64,000 bases of DNA, taken from NCBI GenBank assembly GCA_900604495.1, contig UWOR01000016.1, positions 10,238-74,237 of the forward strand. Direction: 5' to 3'. The position numbers were made by a program, and so were the translations under genes. Shown here one piece after another: positions 9,130-19,168 of this stretch. Under the pieces are notes generated by a model. The model had not been told where the DNA came from. It saw only the letters and a list, made by a program, of their open reading frames with translations, and did not search any database. Source of the DNA: Desulfovibrio sp. Marseille-P6017. GTDB taxonomy: Bacteria; Bacillota_A; Clostridia; Peptostreptococcales; Peptostreptococcaceae. Each line of letters begins with the position of its first letter. Position 1 is the first letter of the stretch.

Positions 9130-10491
9130 ATGGAAAACAAGAGTCTTCAAAAAAATCTTGGATTTGCTGCAGCTCTATCAACTGTTGTTGGTATGGTAAT
9201 TGGTGGCGGTGTATTCTTTAAGCCACAAGCAGTATTTACATTAACAGGTGGAGCACCTGGTCTTGGGATGATAGCTTGGATCGTTGCAGGTATAGTAACA
9301 ATAACTGCTGGTCTTACAGCTGCAGAAATTTCGGCTGCGATACCTAAAACTGGTGGTATGATGGTTTATATCGAAGAAATATATGGTAAGAAATTAGGTT
9401 TCTTAACAGGATGGATGCAATGTGTTTTATTTTTCCCAGCTACTATAGCTGCAATATCAGTAATGTTCGGTCAACAATCTGCAATATTACTTGGAAACGG
9501 AAATAATCAAACATTAGTTATACTTTTAACTGCAGGTGTAATATTATTTATAGGTTTTATAAACTCATTTGGTTCTAAAACAAGTGGTATGATACAAACA
9601 ATTTCTACAATATGTAAATTAGTTCCACTTATTTTAATAATAGGATTTGGATTATTCAAAGGAAATGCATCTAGCCCAGTATTCACGCCTCTTGTAGGAA
9701 AAGGTGTTAGTCCTGGAGGAGTATTCGGACAATTATTAATAGCAATATTATTTGCATATGATGGATGGATAAATGTTGGTGCTATAGCTGGAGAAATGAA
9801 AGATCCAGGAAAAGATTTACCAAAAGCAATAGTTGGTGGCTTATCATTAGTTATGGCTGTATATGTTATAATAAACATAGCTTATTTATTTGTATTACCA
9901 GCTGATCAACTTGCTCAATTTGCTTCACCAGCTTCAGCTGTTGCAGAAGTATTATTTGGTAGAGTTGGTGGTCAAATAATAACTATTGGTATACTAATAT
10001 CTGTATTCGGATGTATTAACGGTTACTTATTGACTGGACCAAGAATACTTTATACATTAGCTCAACAAAAAACTTTACCAGGATATAAATTTATAGGTGC
10101 ACTAAATAAAAATGATGTTCCTGCTAATGCAACAATGATAATGGCTTTTATATCTGCGTTATATGCACTATCTGGACAATTCAACTTACTAAGTGATTTA
10201 TCTATGTTTGCTGTATGGTCATTCTATGTATTAACATTTGTTGGTGTTATAAAATTAAGAAAGACTCATCCAGATATGCATAGACCTTATAAAGTTCCTT
10301 TATATCCATTTATACCATTCGTAGCTATAGCTGGTGGATTATTTGTAGTATTAAATCAATTATTCTTTGCTGGAATGACAAATACTTTAATGTCAATTGG
10401 TGGAGTTATAATAACACTTATAGGTTTACCTGTATATAGCTATATGGCTAAAAAAGAAGGTTTCGATAATAGATTAGATGATGTAGCTTAA
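9130..10491 (+). CDS. APC-family amino acid permease, SteT-like
   Basis: A 453-residue membrane transporter with about 12 segments. The start shows the APC hallmark GxG loop (VVGMVIGGGVFFKPQAVF) in TM1, then TAAEISAAIPKTGGMMVYIEE in TM2-3 and ILFAYDGWINVGAIAGEMKDP in TM6. This last sequence is characteristic of the SteT/LAT group of serine/threonine or heteromeric-type exchangers. GPRILYTLAQQKTLPGYKF and the cytoplasmic RKTHPDMHRPYKVPLYPF loop also fit. The site AGAAAGGAATAATAAT precedes ATG. Codons are richer in GC at third positions than neighbours, suggesting high expression. The substrate is probably a neutral amino acid, not provable here. Confidence 0.9.
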   Translation: MENKSLQKNLGFAAALSTVVGMVIGGGVFFKPQAVFTLTGGAPGLGMIAWIVAGIVTITAGLTAAEISAAIPKTGGMMVYIEEIYGKKLGFLTGWMQCVLFFPATIAAISVMFGQQSAILLGNGNNQTLVILLTAGVILFIGFINSFGSKTSGMIQTISTICKLVPLILIIGFGLFKGNASSPVFTPLVGKGVSPGGVFGQLLIAILFAYDGWINVGAIAGEMKDPGKDLPKAIVGGLSLVMAVYVIINIAYLFVLPADQLAQFASPASAVAEVLFGRVGGQIITIGILISVFGCINGYLLTGPRILYTLAQQKTLPGYKFIGALNKNDVPANATMIMAFISALYALSGQFNLLSDLSMFAVWSFYVLTFVGVIKLRKTHPDMHRPYKVPLYPFIPFVAIAGGLFVVLNQLFFAGMTNTLMSIGGVIITLIGLPVYSYMAKKEGFDNRLDDVA

Positions 10492-10501
10492 TTATTTAAT
10501 A

Positions 10502-10534
10502 AAAAAAGATGTACTTTAAAAGTACATCTTTTTT
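10502..10534. terminator. Terminator after the permease
   Basis: AAAAAAGATGTACTT pairs with AAGTACATCTTTTTT across a 3-base loop, directly after the permease stop; its symmetry also serves the convergent small gene. Confidence 0.85.
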
Positions 10535-10554
10535 ATCTAAAATAAATAACTTTA

Positions 10555-10755
10555 TTACTTTAGCTTATTATGGTTATGTGCTTCATCATATGATGGAGCT
10601 TTTAAATTCCCCTTTTTATGAGATTTTCTTACAACTTCTTCATCCTCATCTTCAATTATATTTTTAATTTCATTATATGTGTGACCATGATTAACTAAAT
10701 TAGTTAATTCTGTCGGCTCATTTAATATTCTTTTACTTTGATTCACTTTTTTCAT
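10555..10755 (-). CDS. Small hydrophilic protein of unknown function
   Basis: A 66-residue charged protein with no membrane segment or cysteine, but many His, Asn, Lys and Glu residues (EIKNIIEDEDEEVVRKSHKK in the middle, HNHNKLK at the end). The start has a textbook site (AAAGGAGTGTAGAT before ATG), and it is bracketed by terminators, so expression is likely. No family recognised. Small hydrophilic proteins of this kind in Clostridia are sometimes spore components; that is only a possibility. Confidence 0.6.
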   Translation of the reverse strand: MKKVNQSKRILNEPTELTNLVNHGHTYNEIKNIIEDEDEEVVRKSHKKGNLKAPSYDEAHNHNKLK

Positions 10756-10852
10756 ATCTACACTCCTTTCTTTTAATTATTGTTCCACAATAATTAAATT
10801 TTAGTACTATATTTAATTTTACATTTCTAATCTTTCTTAACACATATATTAA

Positions 10853-10884
10853 ATAAAAAAAGCCATGCTAAATTAGCACGGCTT
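10853..10884 (-). terminator. Terminator of the ECF operon
   Basis: AAGCCGTGCTA / TAGCATGGCTT stem on the minus strand with a 3-base loop and a U7 tail. Confidence 0.85.
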
Positions 10885-10888
10885 AATA

Positions 10889-11719
10889 TTATATAAACGG
10901 ATTATAGAATCTTCCTCCATCTACTTTAATTAGTATTATTGATACTAAAACTAATAAAGTACATAATAATATTGATATATAATCATTTTTAGTGAAATCT
11001 TTTCTTTTATACCATGTACGCTTTTTTTGATTTCCAAAAGCTCTTAACTCCATGGCTATACTTATTTTATCAATTCTCTCTAAACTCGAGAAAATAAGTG
11101 GCATAAGTATTGATGCTGCGTTTTTGATTCTCTTAAAGAACTTTTCCTTATTAGATAAATCAATTCCTCTAGCTTGCTGAGCAAAAGCTATATCCTTATA
11201 ATCTTTTTGGATATCTGGTATATACCTTAAAGCTATTGATATAGAATATGCAGCCTTATAACTAATACCAATTTTATTTAATGATGCAGCAAATTCACTT
11301 GGATCTGTTGTTAATATAAATAAAAGGGCCATAGGTATTGCAGCAAAATATTTTAACACAACATTAAGTTCATAGAATAATTGTTCTAAGGTTATAGTAT
11401 ATGGACCTATTAAGTGTATTAAAACTGTTCTACTACCATATATTTGAACACCTTGTTCTGGTGCAAATACAAATATCATAACAGCATTTAAAAGTAAAAA
11501 TATCATTATAAAATAAAGTATAAATGAAACTTCTCTAAATTCTATTTTAGATATCTTAAAAGATATAATACCTATTATAAGCATTCCTACTAGTAATCTA
11601 GTATCATAAGTTATCATAGAGGCTATGGACCATAATAAAAAAATTATCAGTTTTGTAGCTCCTGTTAACTTATGTATAGGAGAATCTTTCTTTATATATG
11701 ATAACATTTCTGAGTTCAT
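10889..11719 (-). CDS. ECF transporter transmembrane subunit (EcfT)
   Basis: The 276-residue T component couples ATP hydrolysis in the ABC subunit to the substrate-binding S component. It has several membrane segments, and the cytoplasmic coupling helices carry the family signatures ARGID (in AFAQQARGIDLSNKEK) and ELRAFG (in IAMELRAFGNQKKRTWY). It follows the ABC gene by only 2 bases and is the last gene of the S-A-T operon. The long-form T subunit resembles those associated with fused ATPases (YkoC type). The site AGGAGGG lies 10 bases before ATG. Confidence 0.9.
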   Translation of the reverse strand: MNSEMLSYIKKDSPIHKLTGATKLIIFLLWSIASMITYDTRLLVGMLIIGIISFKISKIEFREVSFILYFIMIFLLLNAVMIFVFAPEQGVQIYGSRTVLIHLIGPYTITLEQLFYELNVVLKYFAAIPMALLFILTTDPSEFAASLNKIGISYKAAYSISIALRYIPDIQKDYKDIAFAQQARGIDLSNKEKFFKRIKNAASILMPLIFSSLERIDKISIAMELRAFGNQKKRTWYKRKDFTKNDYISILLCTLLVLVSIILIKVDGGRFYNPFI

Positions 11720-11721
11720 AT

Positions 11722-13422
11722 TTATCTAACCCTCCTATCATAATCTATAAATCTTTTAATAAAACTTCTCTCATCTTTTATTCCACATTTTTGAGCTAGT
11801 TCATATAATGATGTTTCTTTCAAGTTTGCTTTTTCTATAACATCATAATTAGTTAATATATTTATAGCAGTATCATCTGCTATTTTTTCACCTTCTGATA
11901 AAACAATTACATTATTTGTATACTCTAGCATTAGATGCATATCATGAGTAATCATTATTATAGTAATTCCTTGTTTATTAAGATCTACTAAAAACTCCAT
12001 TATTTCTGAGTAATGTTTGAAATCTTGGCCTGCTGTAGGCTCATCTAAGATTATTATATTTGGATTTAGTACAAGTATAGATGCTATTGTAACTCTTTTC
12101 TTTTGTCCAAAACTTAGCGCTGATATTGGCCAATTTCTAAGTGGATAAAGGCCACATATCTTAAGAGTATTATAAACCCTCTCTTGAACTTCACTTTCAG
12201 AATATCCTCTAACTCTAAGTCCAAATGCAACTTCATCAAAAATCATAGATTTAGATATCATTTGATTTGGATTTTGCATTACAAATCCTATTTTTTCCGA
12301 ACGTTCTTTTATAGTTTGATTTGCTATATCTTCTCCATCAAATATTATTTTTCCTGATGTTGGTTTATAAAAACCGCAAATTAGTTTTGATATAGTAGAT
12401 TTTCCTGCACCATTTTTTCCAACAATACTTACCATATCACCTTTATTTATTTTAAACGAAACATTATTTAATATTTGTTTTTCTATACTATATGAAAAAC
12501 TTAAGTCTTCAACTTCAAGTATAGGATAAGTATTTTCATTACAAACATCCTCATCTATACTTGAGTACCAAGCTTTTAATTTTTCTTTACAATTTATTAA
12601 ATCTATTTTTTCTATTCTTTCAGGATTCATCCCAGGATTTATATCACAATTAGCATATTTTAAAGCTGATAAATATAGTGGCTCCCTAACTCCAACTTCC
12701 TTTAATATATTAGTTGAGAGAAGTTCGTTCGGAGTAGTGTCTGCTACTATTTCACCTTTATTCATAACAATAATTCTATCTAAATCCTTATGTAGTACAT
12801 CCTCTAATCTATGTTCTACAATTATCATAGTCTTGTTATTTTTATTTTTTATATTATCAATTAATTCTATTGCACTTTTACCTGTCAATGGATCTAAACT
12901 CGCTAATGGCTCATCAAATAATAGAATCTTTACATCATCTACAGTAACACCAGCAAGAGTAACTCTTTGCTTTTGACCTCCAGATAACTTATATGGTGAG
13001 GATTCTAATTCCTTATCTATATCCACTAATTTTGCTGAATCACTAACTATCTTCTTCATTTTTTCTTGCTCTACACAGTCATTTTCAAGCTTAAACGCTA
13101 TATCTTCACCTACTGTTAAACCTATAAATTGACTATCTGGATCTTGAAGTACTGTACCTATTATTTTAGATAATTCAAATATATTTTTATTTTGAACATT
13201 TTCACCATCAATTAATAGCTCTCCAGATGTTTTCCCACTATAATAAAATGGAACTAATCCGTTAAGACAATGAGCTAAAGTACTTTTACCAGAGCCAGAA
13301 GGTCCCACTATAAGTACTTTTTCTCCTTCATATATAGTTAAATTTATATTTTTAAGAGTAGGCTCTGCTTGCACTCTATATCGAAAACTATAGTCTTTAA
13401 ACTCTATTATCTTTCTTTTCAT
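11722..13422 (-). CDS. ECF transporter fused double ATPase (EcfA1-A2)
   Basis: A 566-residue protein with two complete ABC nucleotide-binding domains. Domain 1 (about 1-250) has Walker A GPSGSGKST, signature LSGGQKQR and Walker B ILLFDEPLASLD. Domain 2 (about 300-540) has Walker A GKNGAGKST, a degenerate signature LSFGQKKR and Walker B IIILDEPTAGQD. Such fusions replace the EcfA/EcfA' pair in group I ECF modules, as in YkoD. It energises uptake together with the neighbouring S and T subunits. AAAGGAGATAGGA precedes ATG; the S gene ends 17 bases upstream, so the three are co-transcribed. Confidence 0.93.
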   Translation of the reverse strand: MKRKIIEFKDYSFRYRVQAEPTLKNINLTIYEGEKVLIVGPSGSGKSTLAHCLNGLVPFYYSGKTSGELLIDGENVQNKNIFELSKIIGTVLQDPDSQFIGLTVGEDIAFKLENDCVEQEKMKKIVSDSAKLVDIDKELESSPYKLSGGQKQRVTLAGVTVDDVKILLFDEPLASLDPLTGKSAIELIDNIKNKNNKTMIIVEHRLEDVLHKDLDRIIVMNKGEIVADTTPNELLSTNILKEVGVREPLYLSALKYANCDINPGMNPERIEKIDLINCKEKLKAWYSSIDEDVCNENTYPILEVEDLSFSYSIEKQILNNVSFKINKGDMVSIVGKNGAGKSTISKLICGFYKPTSGKIIFDGEDIANQTIKERSEKIGFVMQNPNQMISKSMIFDEVAFGLRVRGYSESEVQERVYNTLKICGLYPLRNWPISALSFGQKKRVTIASILVLNPNIIILDEPTAGQDFKHYSEIMEFLVDLNKQGITIIMITHDMHLMLEYTNNVIVLSEGEKIADDTAINILTNYDVIEKANLKETSLYELAQKCGIKDERSFIKRFIDYDRRVR

Positions 13423-13439
13423 TCCTATCTCCTTTAGTA

Positions 13440-13991
13440 TTACTCTTCCATTCTTAAACTTCCGCTCTTTATTTTTGTCTTAGAGTAAGCCGATAATATT
13501 AATGTTCCTAAAACTCCAACTGTTACCATATTAGATATACCACCTATGATTCCTTGTAAAAATACTTTATTTGCAGGTTCTAGGTATATTATTATATCTA
13601 ATCCAGGTGCTACTAAAAACCACGCTAATGCGTTTGCTATAACTTGAGTTATGTTAAATAGTATTATTTGTTTTATATTAAAATCATCTTCTAAATCTAA
13701 TTTTTTTGAAGCAATTCCGATTACTAATCCAACTACTCCTGATGCTATTACCCAACTAAACCATGGTGATCCATAAAATACTAAATCTTTTAATCCATGT
13801 CCTATAAGTCCTATAAGGAATCCTGCCATAGGACCATATACTACAGACATTAATGCCAAATATGCATAAGATGTCTCTATATTAGTATTTGGAATAAATG
13901 TAGGAATAGACCCGAATCTTCCTAATACCATAAAAACTGCCGCTCCTATTCCTATAGAAACTATCGTTTTTATTGATAACTTCTTATTCAT
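13440..13991 (-). CDS. ECF S component, UPF0397 family
   Basis: The 183-residue membrane protein starts [20 protein letters not shown] and has [20 protein letters not shown], characteristic of the UPF0397 S-component family. Five or six hydrophobic segments fit an S component of about 180 residues. It should bind the imported vitamin or metabolite. The substrate of UPF0397 modules is not settled to my knowledge. It is the first gene of the S-A-T operon, with a strong promoter and a shared 21-bp element upstream. No riboswitch is visible in the 50-base leader, so control is probably by a protein acting at the promoter. Confidence 0.85.
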   Translation of the reverse strand: MNKKLSIKTIVSIGIGAAVFMVLGRFGSIPTFIPNTNIETSYAYLALMSVVYGPMAGFLIGLIGHGLKDLVFYGSPWFSWVIASGVVGLVIGIASKKLDLEDDFNIKQIILFNITQVIANALAWFLVAPGLDIIIYLEPANKVFLQGIIGGISNMVTVGVLGTLILSAYSKTKIKSGSLRMEE

Positions 13992-14040
13992 TTACATTAT
14001 CCTCTCTATTTTAATTTTTATCTTCATATTAATTATTAAA

Positions 14041-14084
14041 ATTCACGCAAATTTTAGTATAAATGCAAATAAAATAATTGTCAA
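14041..14084 (-). promoter_or_regulatory. ECF operon promoter with TTGCGTGAAT element
   Basis: Minus strand: TTGACA (14079-14084), 17-base spacer, TATACT (14056-14061), then TTGCGTGAAT at 14041-14050, overlapping the expected start of transcription. The 21 bases 14041-14061 match 17777-17797, upstream of the AGCS symporter, at 19 positions. Confidence 0.65.
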
Positions 14085-14153
14085 TATAAGTCGTTTTTTT
14101 CTATAATTATCCTATTTATTGACTTCCTTATATTATTTTATTCTGAAAATAAT

Positions 14154-14184
14154 ATAAGGATATGAATTAATTTCATATCCTTTA
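14154..14184 (-). terminator. Terminator of ygiQ
   Basis: A stem of about 13 bp (ATAAAGGATATGAA with TTCATATCCTTAT, minus strand) around a short AT loop; the following tail is U-rich but interrupted. Confidence 0.6.
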
Positions 14185-14187
14185 TTA

Positions 14188-16188
14188 TTATCTTTTTTTT
14201 CTTCTATTATTAGAACTCTTTTCCACTTTAATATTTTCTACTTTGTTACTTCTTGAGTTCTTACTTTTAGTATTTTTTTTATTTCTAGAGTCTTTATTAT
14301 TTTTAGAAACTCTTATTGAGTTATCTCTTTGATTATTCTTACCTCTAGAATTTTTGTTATTAGAATTACCTCTATGTCCAAATCCTCTACCTTCTCTAGG
14401 CTTTATTAAACACTTAGGACCATACCCTATTAAATCTTCTCTATCTGCTTCTTCAAGGGCCGCATGAACTAGTTCATAATTTCTAGGGGCTCTATATTGT
14501 AATAAAGCTCTTTGCATTGCTTTTTCTTGCTTAGTCTTAGGCACATACACTTCTTGCATAGTAAGTGGATCTAGTCCTGTATAGAACATTGTTGTAGATA
14601 ATGTTCCTGGAGTTGGATAAAAGTCTTGTACTTGTTCTGGTTGATAGTTTGTATCTCTTAAATACTCAGCAAGTTCTATTGCTGAATTTAATGTTGAACC
14701 TGGATGACTTGACATTAAATACGGTATTAAGTACTGTTTCATGCCTAATTGTTCATTTATAGCAAAGAATTTTTGTCTAAATCTATCATAAGTATTTCCA
14801 GCTGGCTTTTGCATATGATGTAATACCTCGCTTGCAACATGCTCTGGAGCAACCTTTAATTGACCACTTACATGGTGCTTTATTAATTCTTTTAAGAACT
14901 TATTATCTTTATCTGCCATGACATAATCATATCTTATTCCAGAACGTACAAATACTTTTTTTATTCCTGGTAAACTTCTTACCTTTCTTAATAAATCTAT
15001 AAAATCTGTATGATCTACTTTTAGATTTTTACATGGTTCTGGATGCAAGCATTGTCTATGCTTACAAGCACCTTTTGTTATTTGTTTTTTACAAGCCTCT
15101 TGTCTAAAGTTTGCTGTAGGACCACCAACATCATGTATATAACCTTTAAAGTCTGGAAGTGTAGTTATATATTTTGCTTCATCCACGATTGAATCATGAC
15201 TTCTACTTTGTACAGCTCTACCTTGATGGAATGTTATTGCACAGAATGAACAACTTCCAAAACATCCTCTTGAACTCACTATACTAAATTTAACCTCTTC
15301 TATTGCCGGAATGCCACCCATTTCTTTATATATAGGATGATACGTTTTTTGATATGGTAAGGCATATACATCATCTAGTTCTTCTCTATTTAAAGGCTTC
15401 TCTGGTTTATTTTGAACTAAGAACTTATCTCCATATGGTTCAACTATAGCTTTTCCTCTATATGGATCCTGCTCATCATACTGTAATTTAAATGATTGTG
15501 CATATTTTACTTTATCTTCACATATTTCTTTATATGATGGAAGTAATACATAATCTTCATATACTTCATCTAAACTATCTACCATATAACATGTTCCATT
15601 TATATGTCTTATATACTTCGGATCAAATCCATTATTAAGAGCATCTGCAACTTCTACTATTTGCTTTTCACTCATTCCATAAACTAGTAAATCTGCACCA
15701 CTATCTACTAATATTGATTTTCTAACTTTATTAGCCCAATAATCATAGTGCGCAAATCTTCTTAAACTTGCTTCTATACCACCTATTATTACTGGTATAT
15801 CTTTGTATGCTTCTCTTATTTTGTTACAATAAACTATTACTGCTCTATCTGGTCTACATCCCATTTTTCCCCCTGGAGAGTATAGATCTTTTTCTCTTTG
15901 TTTTTTGCTTACTGAATAATGGTTAACCATAGAATCCATATTCCCTGAATTAACTAAGAATCCAAGTCTTGGTCTTCCTAACTTCATAAAGTCTTCTGTA
16001 GACTTCCAATTTGGTTGGGCTATTATACCAACCTTATATCCTGCATTTTCTAATACTCTAGAAATTATAGCTGTACCAAAACTATGATGGTCAACATACG
16101 CATCTCCTGTAACTAATACAAAATCTAGCTGTTCCCAACCTCTATCTATCATATCTTGTTTACATATTGGTAAAAATTTATTTTCCAT
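14188..16188 (-). CDS. YgiQ-family radical SAM protein
   Basis: A 666-residue protein of the YgiQ/UPF0313 family. The radical-SAM cluster motif CFGSCSFC (CX3CX2C) lies near residue 310, preceded by FSIVSSRG. The N-terminal cobalamin-binding-like region starts [18 protein letters not shown], and a second cysteine group ([15 protein letters not shown]) follows. The true reaction is unknown. The last 70 residues are a low-complexity Asn/Lys/Arg/Ser tail, probably disordered and nucleic-acid binding. The longest frame begins with GTG at 16197, but that GTG is part of the AGGTGA ribosome site; ATG at 16188 lies 5 bases after it and is preferred. Confidence 0.9.
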   Translation of the reverse strand: MENKFLPICKQDMIDRGWEQLDFVLVTGDAYVDHHSFGTAIISRVLENAGYKVGIIAQPNWKSTEDFMKLGRPRLGFLVNSGNMDSMVNHYSVSKKQREKDLYSPGGKMGCRPDRAVIVYCNKIREAYKDIPVIIGGIEASLRRFAHYDYWANKVRKSILVDSGADLLVYGMSEKQIVEVADALNNGFDPKYIRHINGTCYMVDSLDEVYEDYVLLPSYKEICEDKVKYAQSFKLQYDEQDPYRGKAIVEPYGDKFLVQNKPEKPLNREELDDVYALPYQKTYHPIYKEMGGIPAIEEVKFSIVSSRGCFGSCSFCAITFHQGRAVQSRSHDSIVDEAKYITTLPDFKGYIHDVGGPTANFRQEACKKQITKGACKHRQCLHPEPCKNLKVDHTDFIDLLRKVRSLPGIKKVFVRSGIRYDYVMADKDNKFLKELIKHHVSGQLKVAPEHVASEVLHHMQKPAGNTYDRFRQKFFAINEQLGMKQYLIPYLMSSHPGSTLNSAIELAEYLRDTNYQPEQVQDFYPTPGTLSTTMFYTGLDPLTMQEVYVPKTKQEKAMQRALLQYRAPRNYELVHAALEEADREDLIGYGPKCLIKPREGRGFGHRGNSNNKNSRGKNNQRDNSIRVSKNNKDSRNKKNTKSKNSRSNKVENIKVEKSSNNRRKKR

Positions 16189-16352
16189 GATAATCACCTG
16201 CTTAATTTATAATAAGATTTATTATATCCTTTTTATTATAGTATGAAACTTATTTTTCAACTCTGACCTATAATTATATCATAAAAAATAATATACATCT
16301 AAAAATAATCATGGTTATATATGTAATTTATAGAAATATGTAGATATTATAC

Positions 16353-16392
16353 GCATAAAAAAATCGAGATAATTATCTCGATTTTTTTATGC
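16353..16392. terminator. Perfect 40-bp palindrome, terminator of the AGCS gene
   Basis: Bases 16353-16372 are exactly complementary to 16373-16392 with no spacer: a core ATCGAGATAA flanked by A7 and T7. It overlaps the symporter stop codon. It can act as a terminator on either strand, although only the minus strand has a gene ending here. Confidence 0.75.
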
Positions 16393-17727
16393 AACTTGCT
16401 TTTTATTATTTTTATTTAACTTATATTTGCTCCATTCAAATTCCACAAACATAGCTAATGCACCAATATTTAAAGATGTTGCTACAAAAAGTAATATATT
16501 TAATAAATTAAATAATATTTCAAATTTAAATATTGATAAAATGCCTGATATTAATAACATGCTTAGATACATAATATTTCTATTCTTTATATTAATCTTG
16601 CTAGATAAACTTAAAAGATAATATGAACCTAGTAAAGTCGTCATTCCCGACAATATTATAAATATAAATAATATTGCTAATCCCAATATACCTGTTACAC
16701 TTATTACAGTTTCAAAATAAGATACTAATCTTTGAGCACTATTTTCTGTAAACGATATAATATTTTGATCAACTCCATATGAAGCTATATAAGATGTAAC
16801 TAATACTGATATTACAACAAGGAATGTAGTCATAATAGCTGATATAGACGCAGCTACTCTTGGACTAGAATTTGTTTTAACTGCTGCTAGTGGCAATGTC
16901 CCTAATCCAGGTTCTGCAATTTGAATTACTCTTTGCATACCAAATATAAGACCTAAAGGAATTCCAAACAACATACTTACTGGATTTTTAAATCCTATAA
17001 GCATCCTTTCGATAAATGCTGGCACATATGTATGTGTTTTTATTAAAAATATTCCAAAAAACACAAAGTAAGCGCCTGCAGCAACTAAAATCATACTTAC
17101 CATAGATTTGATAAATATATCTTGTCTATTTTTCAATACAACTACAAATAAAATAAATATAATGGGTATTATTACAAATAAATATTGTTGCATTTGAGTA
17201 AGTTTAATTCCAGATATCTTATCCAAACTCGTTATTATAATAGCATCCATTCCACTAAATTGAACACCACCTATAGCAAATACATATAATAAAATTAATG
17301 CTATAACATAAATCTTTGCTGCACCTTTAGATACAAATTTTTCTATGTAGTCTCTAGGATCCATATTTACAATTTTAGCTATTAATGTTTCACAATATGA
17401 TATTGGTATTAATACTAATGATCCTATTAATGCCCATAAAGCTACCGATTCTACATATACTTGACCACCTACATACAAGTTACTTAATGCGCTTAAAAAG
17501 CCAATTATAATTCCAGTTCCCATCATAGCACCTAGAGATACTGATGCTTGAGGTATTAAATGCATTATACTAAACTCTCTTTTTTCAGTTGTCAATGATC
17601 TTATGTTTAGTATTACTTGAGCACAAATGTAAATTCCCATAAGTAATAAAAATGGTATAAATATTGGCCATATTACATTTGATATTACCACAGTTATATG
17701 GTTCAATTGAGATAATATAACTTCCAT
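16387..17727 (-). CDS. AGCS-family sodium:alanine/glycine symporter, divergent
   Basis: A 446-residue membrane protein with about 11 segments. Family features are GAMMGTGIIIGFLSAL (the GTGNI motif of AGCS symporters, with Asn replaced by Ile), the membrane segment SLVLIPISYCETLIAKI, and QRVIQIAEPGLGTLPLAA, which corresponds to the SNEAGLGSAP motif. It should take up a small amino acid with Na+. Several normally conserved positions differ, so the substrate may not be alanine. It is monocistronic. The promoter carries the same 21-bp element as the ECF operon, suggesting joint control. Confidence 0.8.
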   Translation of the reverse strand: MEVILSQLNHITVVISNVIWPIFIPFLLLMGIYICAQVILNIRSLTTEKREFSIMHLIPQASVSLGAMMGTGIIIGFLSALSNLYVGGQVYVESVALWALIGSLVLIPISYCETLIAKIVNMDPRDYIEKFVSKGAAKIYVIALILLYVFAIGGVQFSGMDAIIITSLDKISGIKLTQMQQYLFVIIPIIFILFVVVLKNRQDIFIKSMVSMILVAAGAYFVFFGIFLIKTHTYVPAFIERMLIGFKNPVSMLFGIPLGLIFGMQRVIQIAEPGLGTLPLAAVKTNSSPRVAASISAIMTTFLVVISVLVTSYIASYGVDQNIISFTENSAQRLVSYFETVISVTGILGLAILFIFIILSGMTTLLGSYYLLSLSSKINIKNRNIMYLSMLLISGILSIFKFEILFNLLNILLFVATSLNIGALAMFVEFEWSKYKLNKNNKKQVA

Positions 17728-17776
17728 GATGCCACCTCGATTTATTAAGTTTTATGATTTTATATTTTATTCATAT

Positions 17777-17797
17777 ATTCACGCAAGTATTAGTATA
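17777..17797 (-). promoter_or_regulatory. AGCS promoter -10 and TTGCGTGAAT element
   Basis: Minus strand TATACT (17792-17797) followed by TTGCGTGAAT (17777-17786), spaced exactly as upstream of the ECF operon. No good -35 is visible here, in contrast to the ECF copy. Confidence 0.6.
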
Positions 17798-17858
17798 CTA
17801 TCATTTTCACACTTAGCATAGAGTAAAATTATATTAATTAATCAATTAAAAATTATAT

Positions 17859-17893
17859 AAAAAAATGACTACTCAGATTAAGTAATCATCTTT
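17859..17893 (-). terminator. Terminator of the serine operon
   Basis: ATGATTACT pairs with AGTAGTCAT (minus strand, with a G:U pair), followed by U7, 12 bases past the DUF1015 stop. Confidence 0.7.
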
Positions 17894-17904
17894 TTATATA
17901 GCTT

Positions 17905-19143
17905 TTATACTTCATGCAAAAATAATCCACATCTAACTTTTGGTTCAAACCAAGTTGATTTAGCTGGCATAATTTTATTTTCATCCGCCACCTTCATTAA
18001 TTCTTTTATTTTAGTTGGATATAAAGAAAAGGCTACCCTCATATCTTTATTAACCCTATTTTCAAGTTCTTTAATTCCTTTAATCCCTCCTACAAATTCT
18101 ATACGTTTATCACTTCTAGGATTTTTTATTCCTAAAATAGGTTCTATTAAATAATCATGTAGTATGCTAACGTCTAATGATCTTATTGTATCATTTTCTA
18201 CTTCTGATAACTTTTTAAATTGAAGTTTATACCATTTATTATTTAAATACATTCCAAACGTTCCTTTTTCTTTAGGTTTATAGCCATCTTCTTTTAAATT
18301 AATTATTTTAAAGTTTTCTCTAACTTTATTCATAAACTCTATTTCATTTAAATTGTTTAAATCTTTAACTACTCTATTATAATCTAGTACTAATAAGTCT
18401 TTTTCTGGTGCAATCATTGCTAAATAGTAATTAAATTCTTCTTTTCCTGTATAACTAGAATTTTTAATTCTCATTTCTTTTGCAATATTCTCTGCTGAAG
18501 CTGCTCTATGGTGTCCATCTGCTATATATAAATACTGTATACTTTTAAATTCATCTACTATTTTATTTATAGCCTTACTTTCACTTACTCTCCAAACAGT
18601 ATGTCTTATATTGTCATTTGATATAAAATCATATAAGTGTTCTTCTTTTGTATAGCTATTTATTATATCATCTATTTCTTTTTTATTTTTATAGGTTATT
18701 AATATAGTACCTGTATTTGCATTACAATACCTTATATGATTTGTTCTATCTAGTTCCTTGTCTGGTTTAGTATATTCATGTTTCTTTATAATACCATTCA
18801 AACTATCATCTACAGATACACATGCAACTATACCTATTTGAGCTCTATTATCCATTATTTCTCTATAAATATATATACATTCACTCTCATCTTGAATTAA
18901 AATATTTTCCTTTTTAAATTTATTTAAATTTTCTTTTGCTTTTAAATATACTTTTTCATCATACTCATCTATATAATCTGGTAAATCGATCTCTGCACGA
19001 TCTATGTGTAAAAATGAATACTTATTGTTATACGCCATATTTTTAGCTTCATCTCTACTCATAACATCATATGGTAATTCAGCTACCTTATCTACATATT
19101 CTTTAGATGGTCTAATTGCTCTAAATGGTTTTATTACTGCCAT
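17905..19143 (-). CDS. DUF1015 protein, candidate serine-metabolism enzyme
   Basis: A cytoplasmic protein of 412 residues of the DUF1015 family, opening AVIKPFRAIRPSKEYVDKVAELPYD as family members do. It contains YLYIADGHHRAASAE near residue 209; DGHHR resembles the ParB/Srx-fold nucleotide-binding motif also found in free serine kinase SerK. An upstream conserved stretch is KHEYTKPDKELDRTNHIR. It is the third gene after an aminotransferase and serA, 25 bases from serA, so a role in (phospho)serine metabolism is likely. No serB is present in the operon. The catalytic activity is inference. The start at 19143 has AGGGGG six bases upstream; the ATG at 19149 is too close to that site. Confidence 0.82.
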   Translation of the reverse strand: MAVIKPFRAIRPSKEYVDKVAELPYDVMSRDEAKNMAYNNKYSFLHIDRAEIDLPDYIDEYDEKVYLKAKENLNKFKKENILIQDESECIYIYREIMDNRAQIGIVACVSVDDSLNGIIKKHEYTKPDKELDRTNHIRYCNANTGTILITYKNKKEIDDIINSYTKEEHLYDFISNDNIRHTVWRVSESKAINKIVDEFKSIQYLYIADGHHRAASAENIAKEMRIKNSSYTGKEEFNYYLAMIAPEKDLLVLDYNRVVKDLNNLNEIEFMNKVRENFKIINLKEDGYKPKEKGTFGMYLNNKWYKLQFKKLSEVENDTIRSLDVSILHDYLIEPILGIKNPRSDKRIEFVGGIKGIKELENRVNKDMRVAFSLYPTKIKELMKVADENKIMPAKSTWFEPKVRCGLFLHEV

Positions 19144-19168
19144 ATTCATCCCCCTTATTTATATGCTC

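Noticed and set aside
9507..9878. 123-codon minus-strand ORF inside the APC permease gene
   Set aside because: Antisense of conserved transporter motifs without any initiation signal.
13992..14040. Riboswitch in the leader of the ECF operon
   Set aside because: The leader is under 60 bases and shows no thiamine, FMN, cobalamin, purine, preQ1 or folate consensus.
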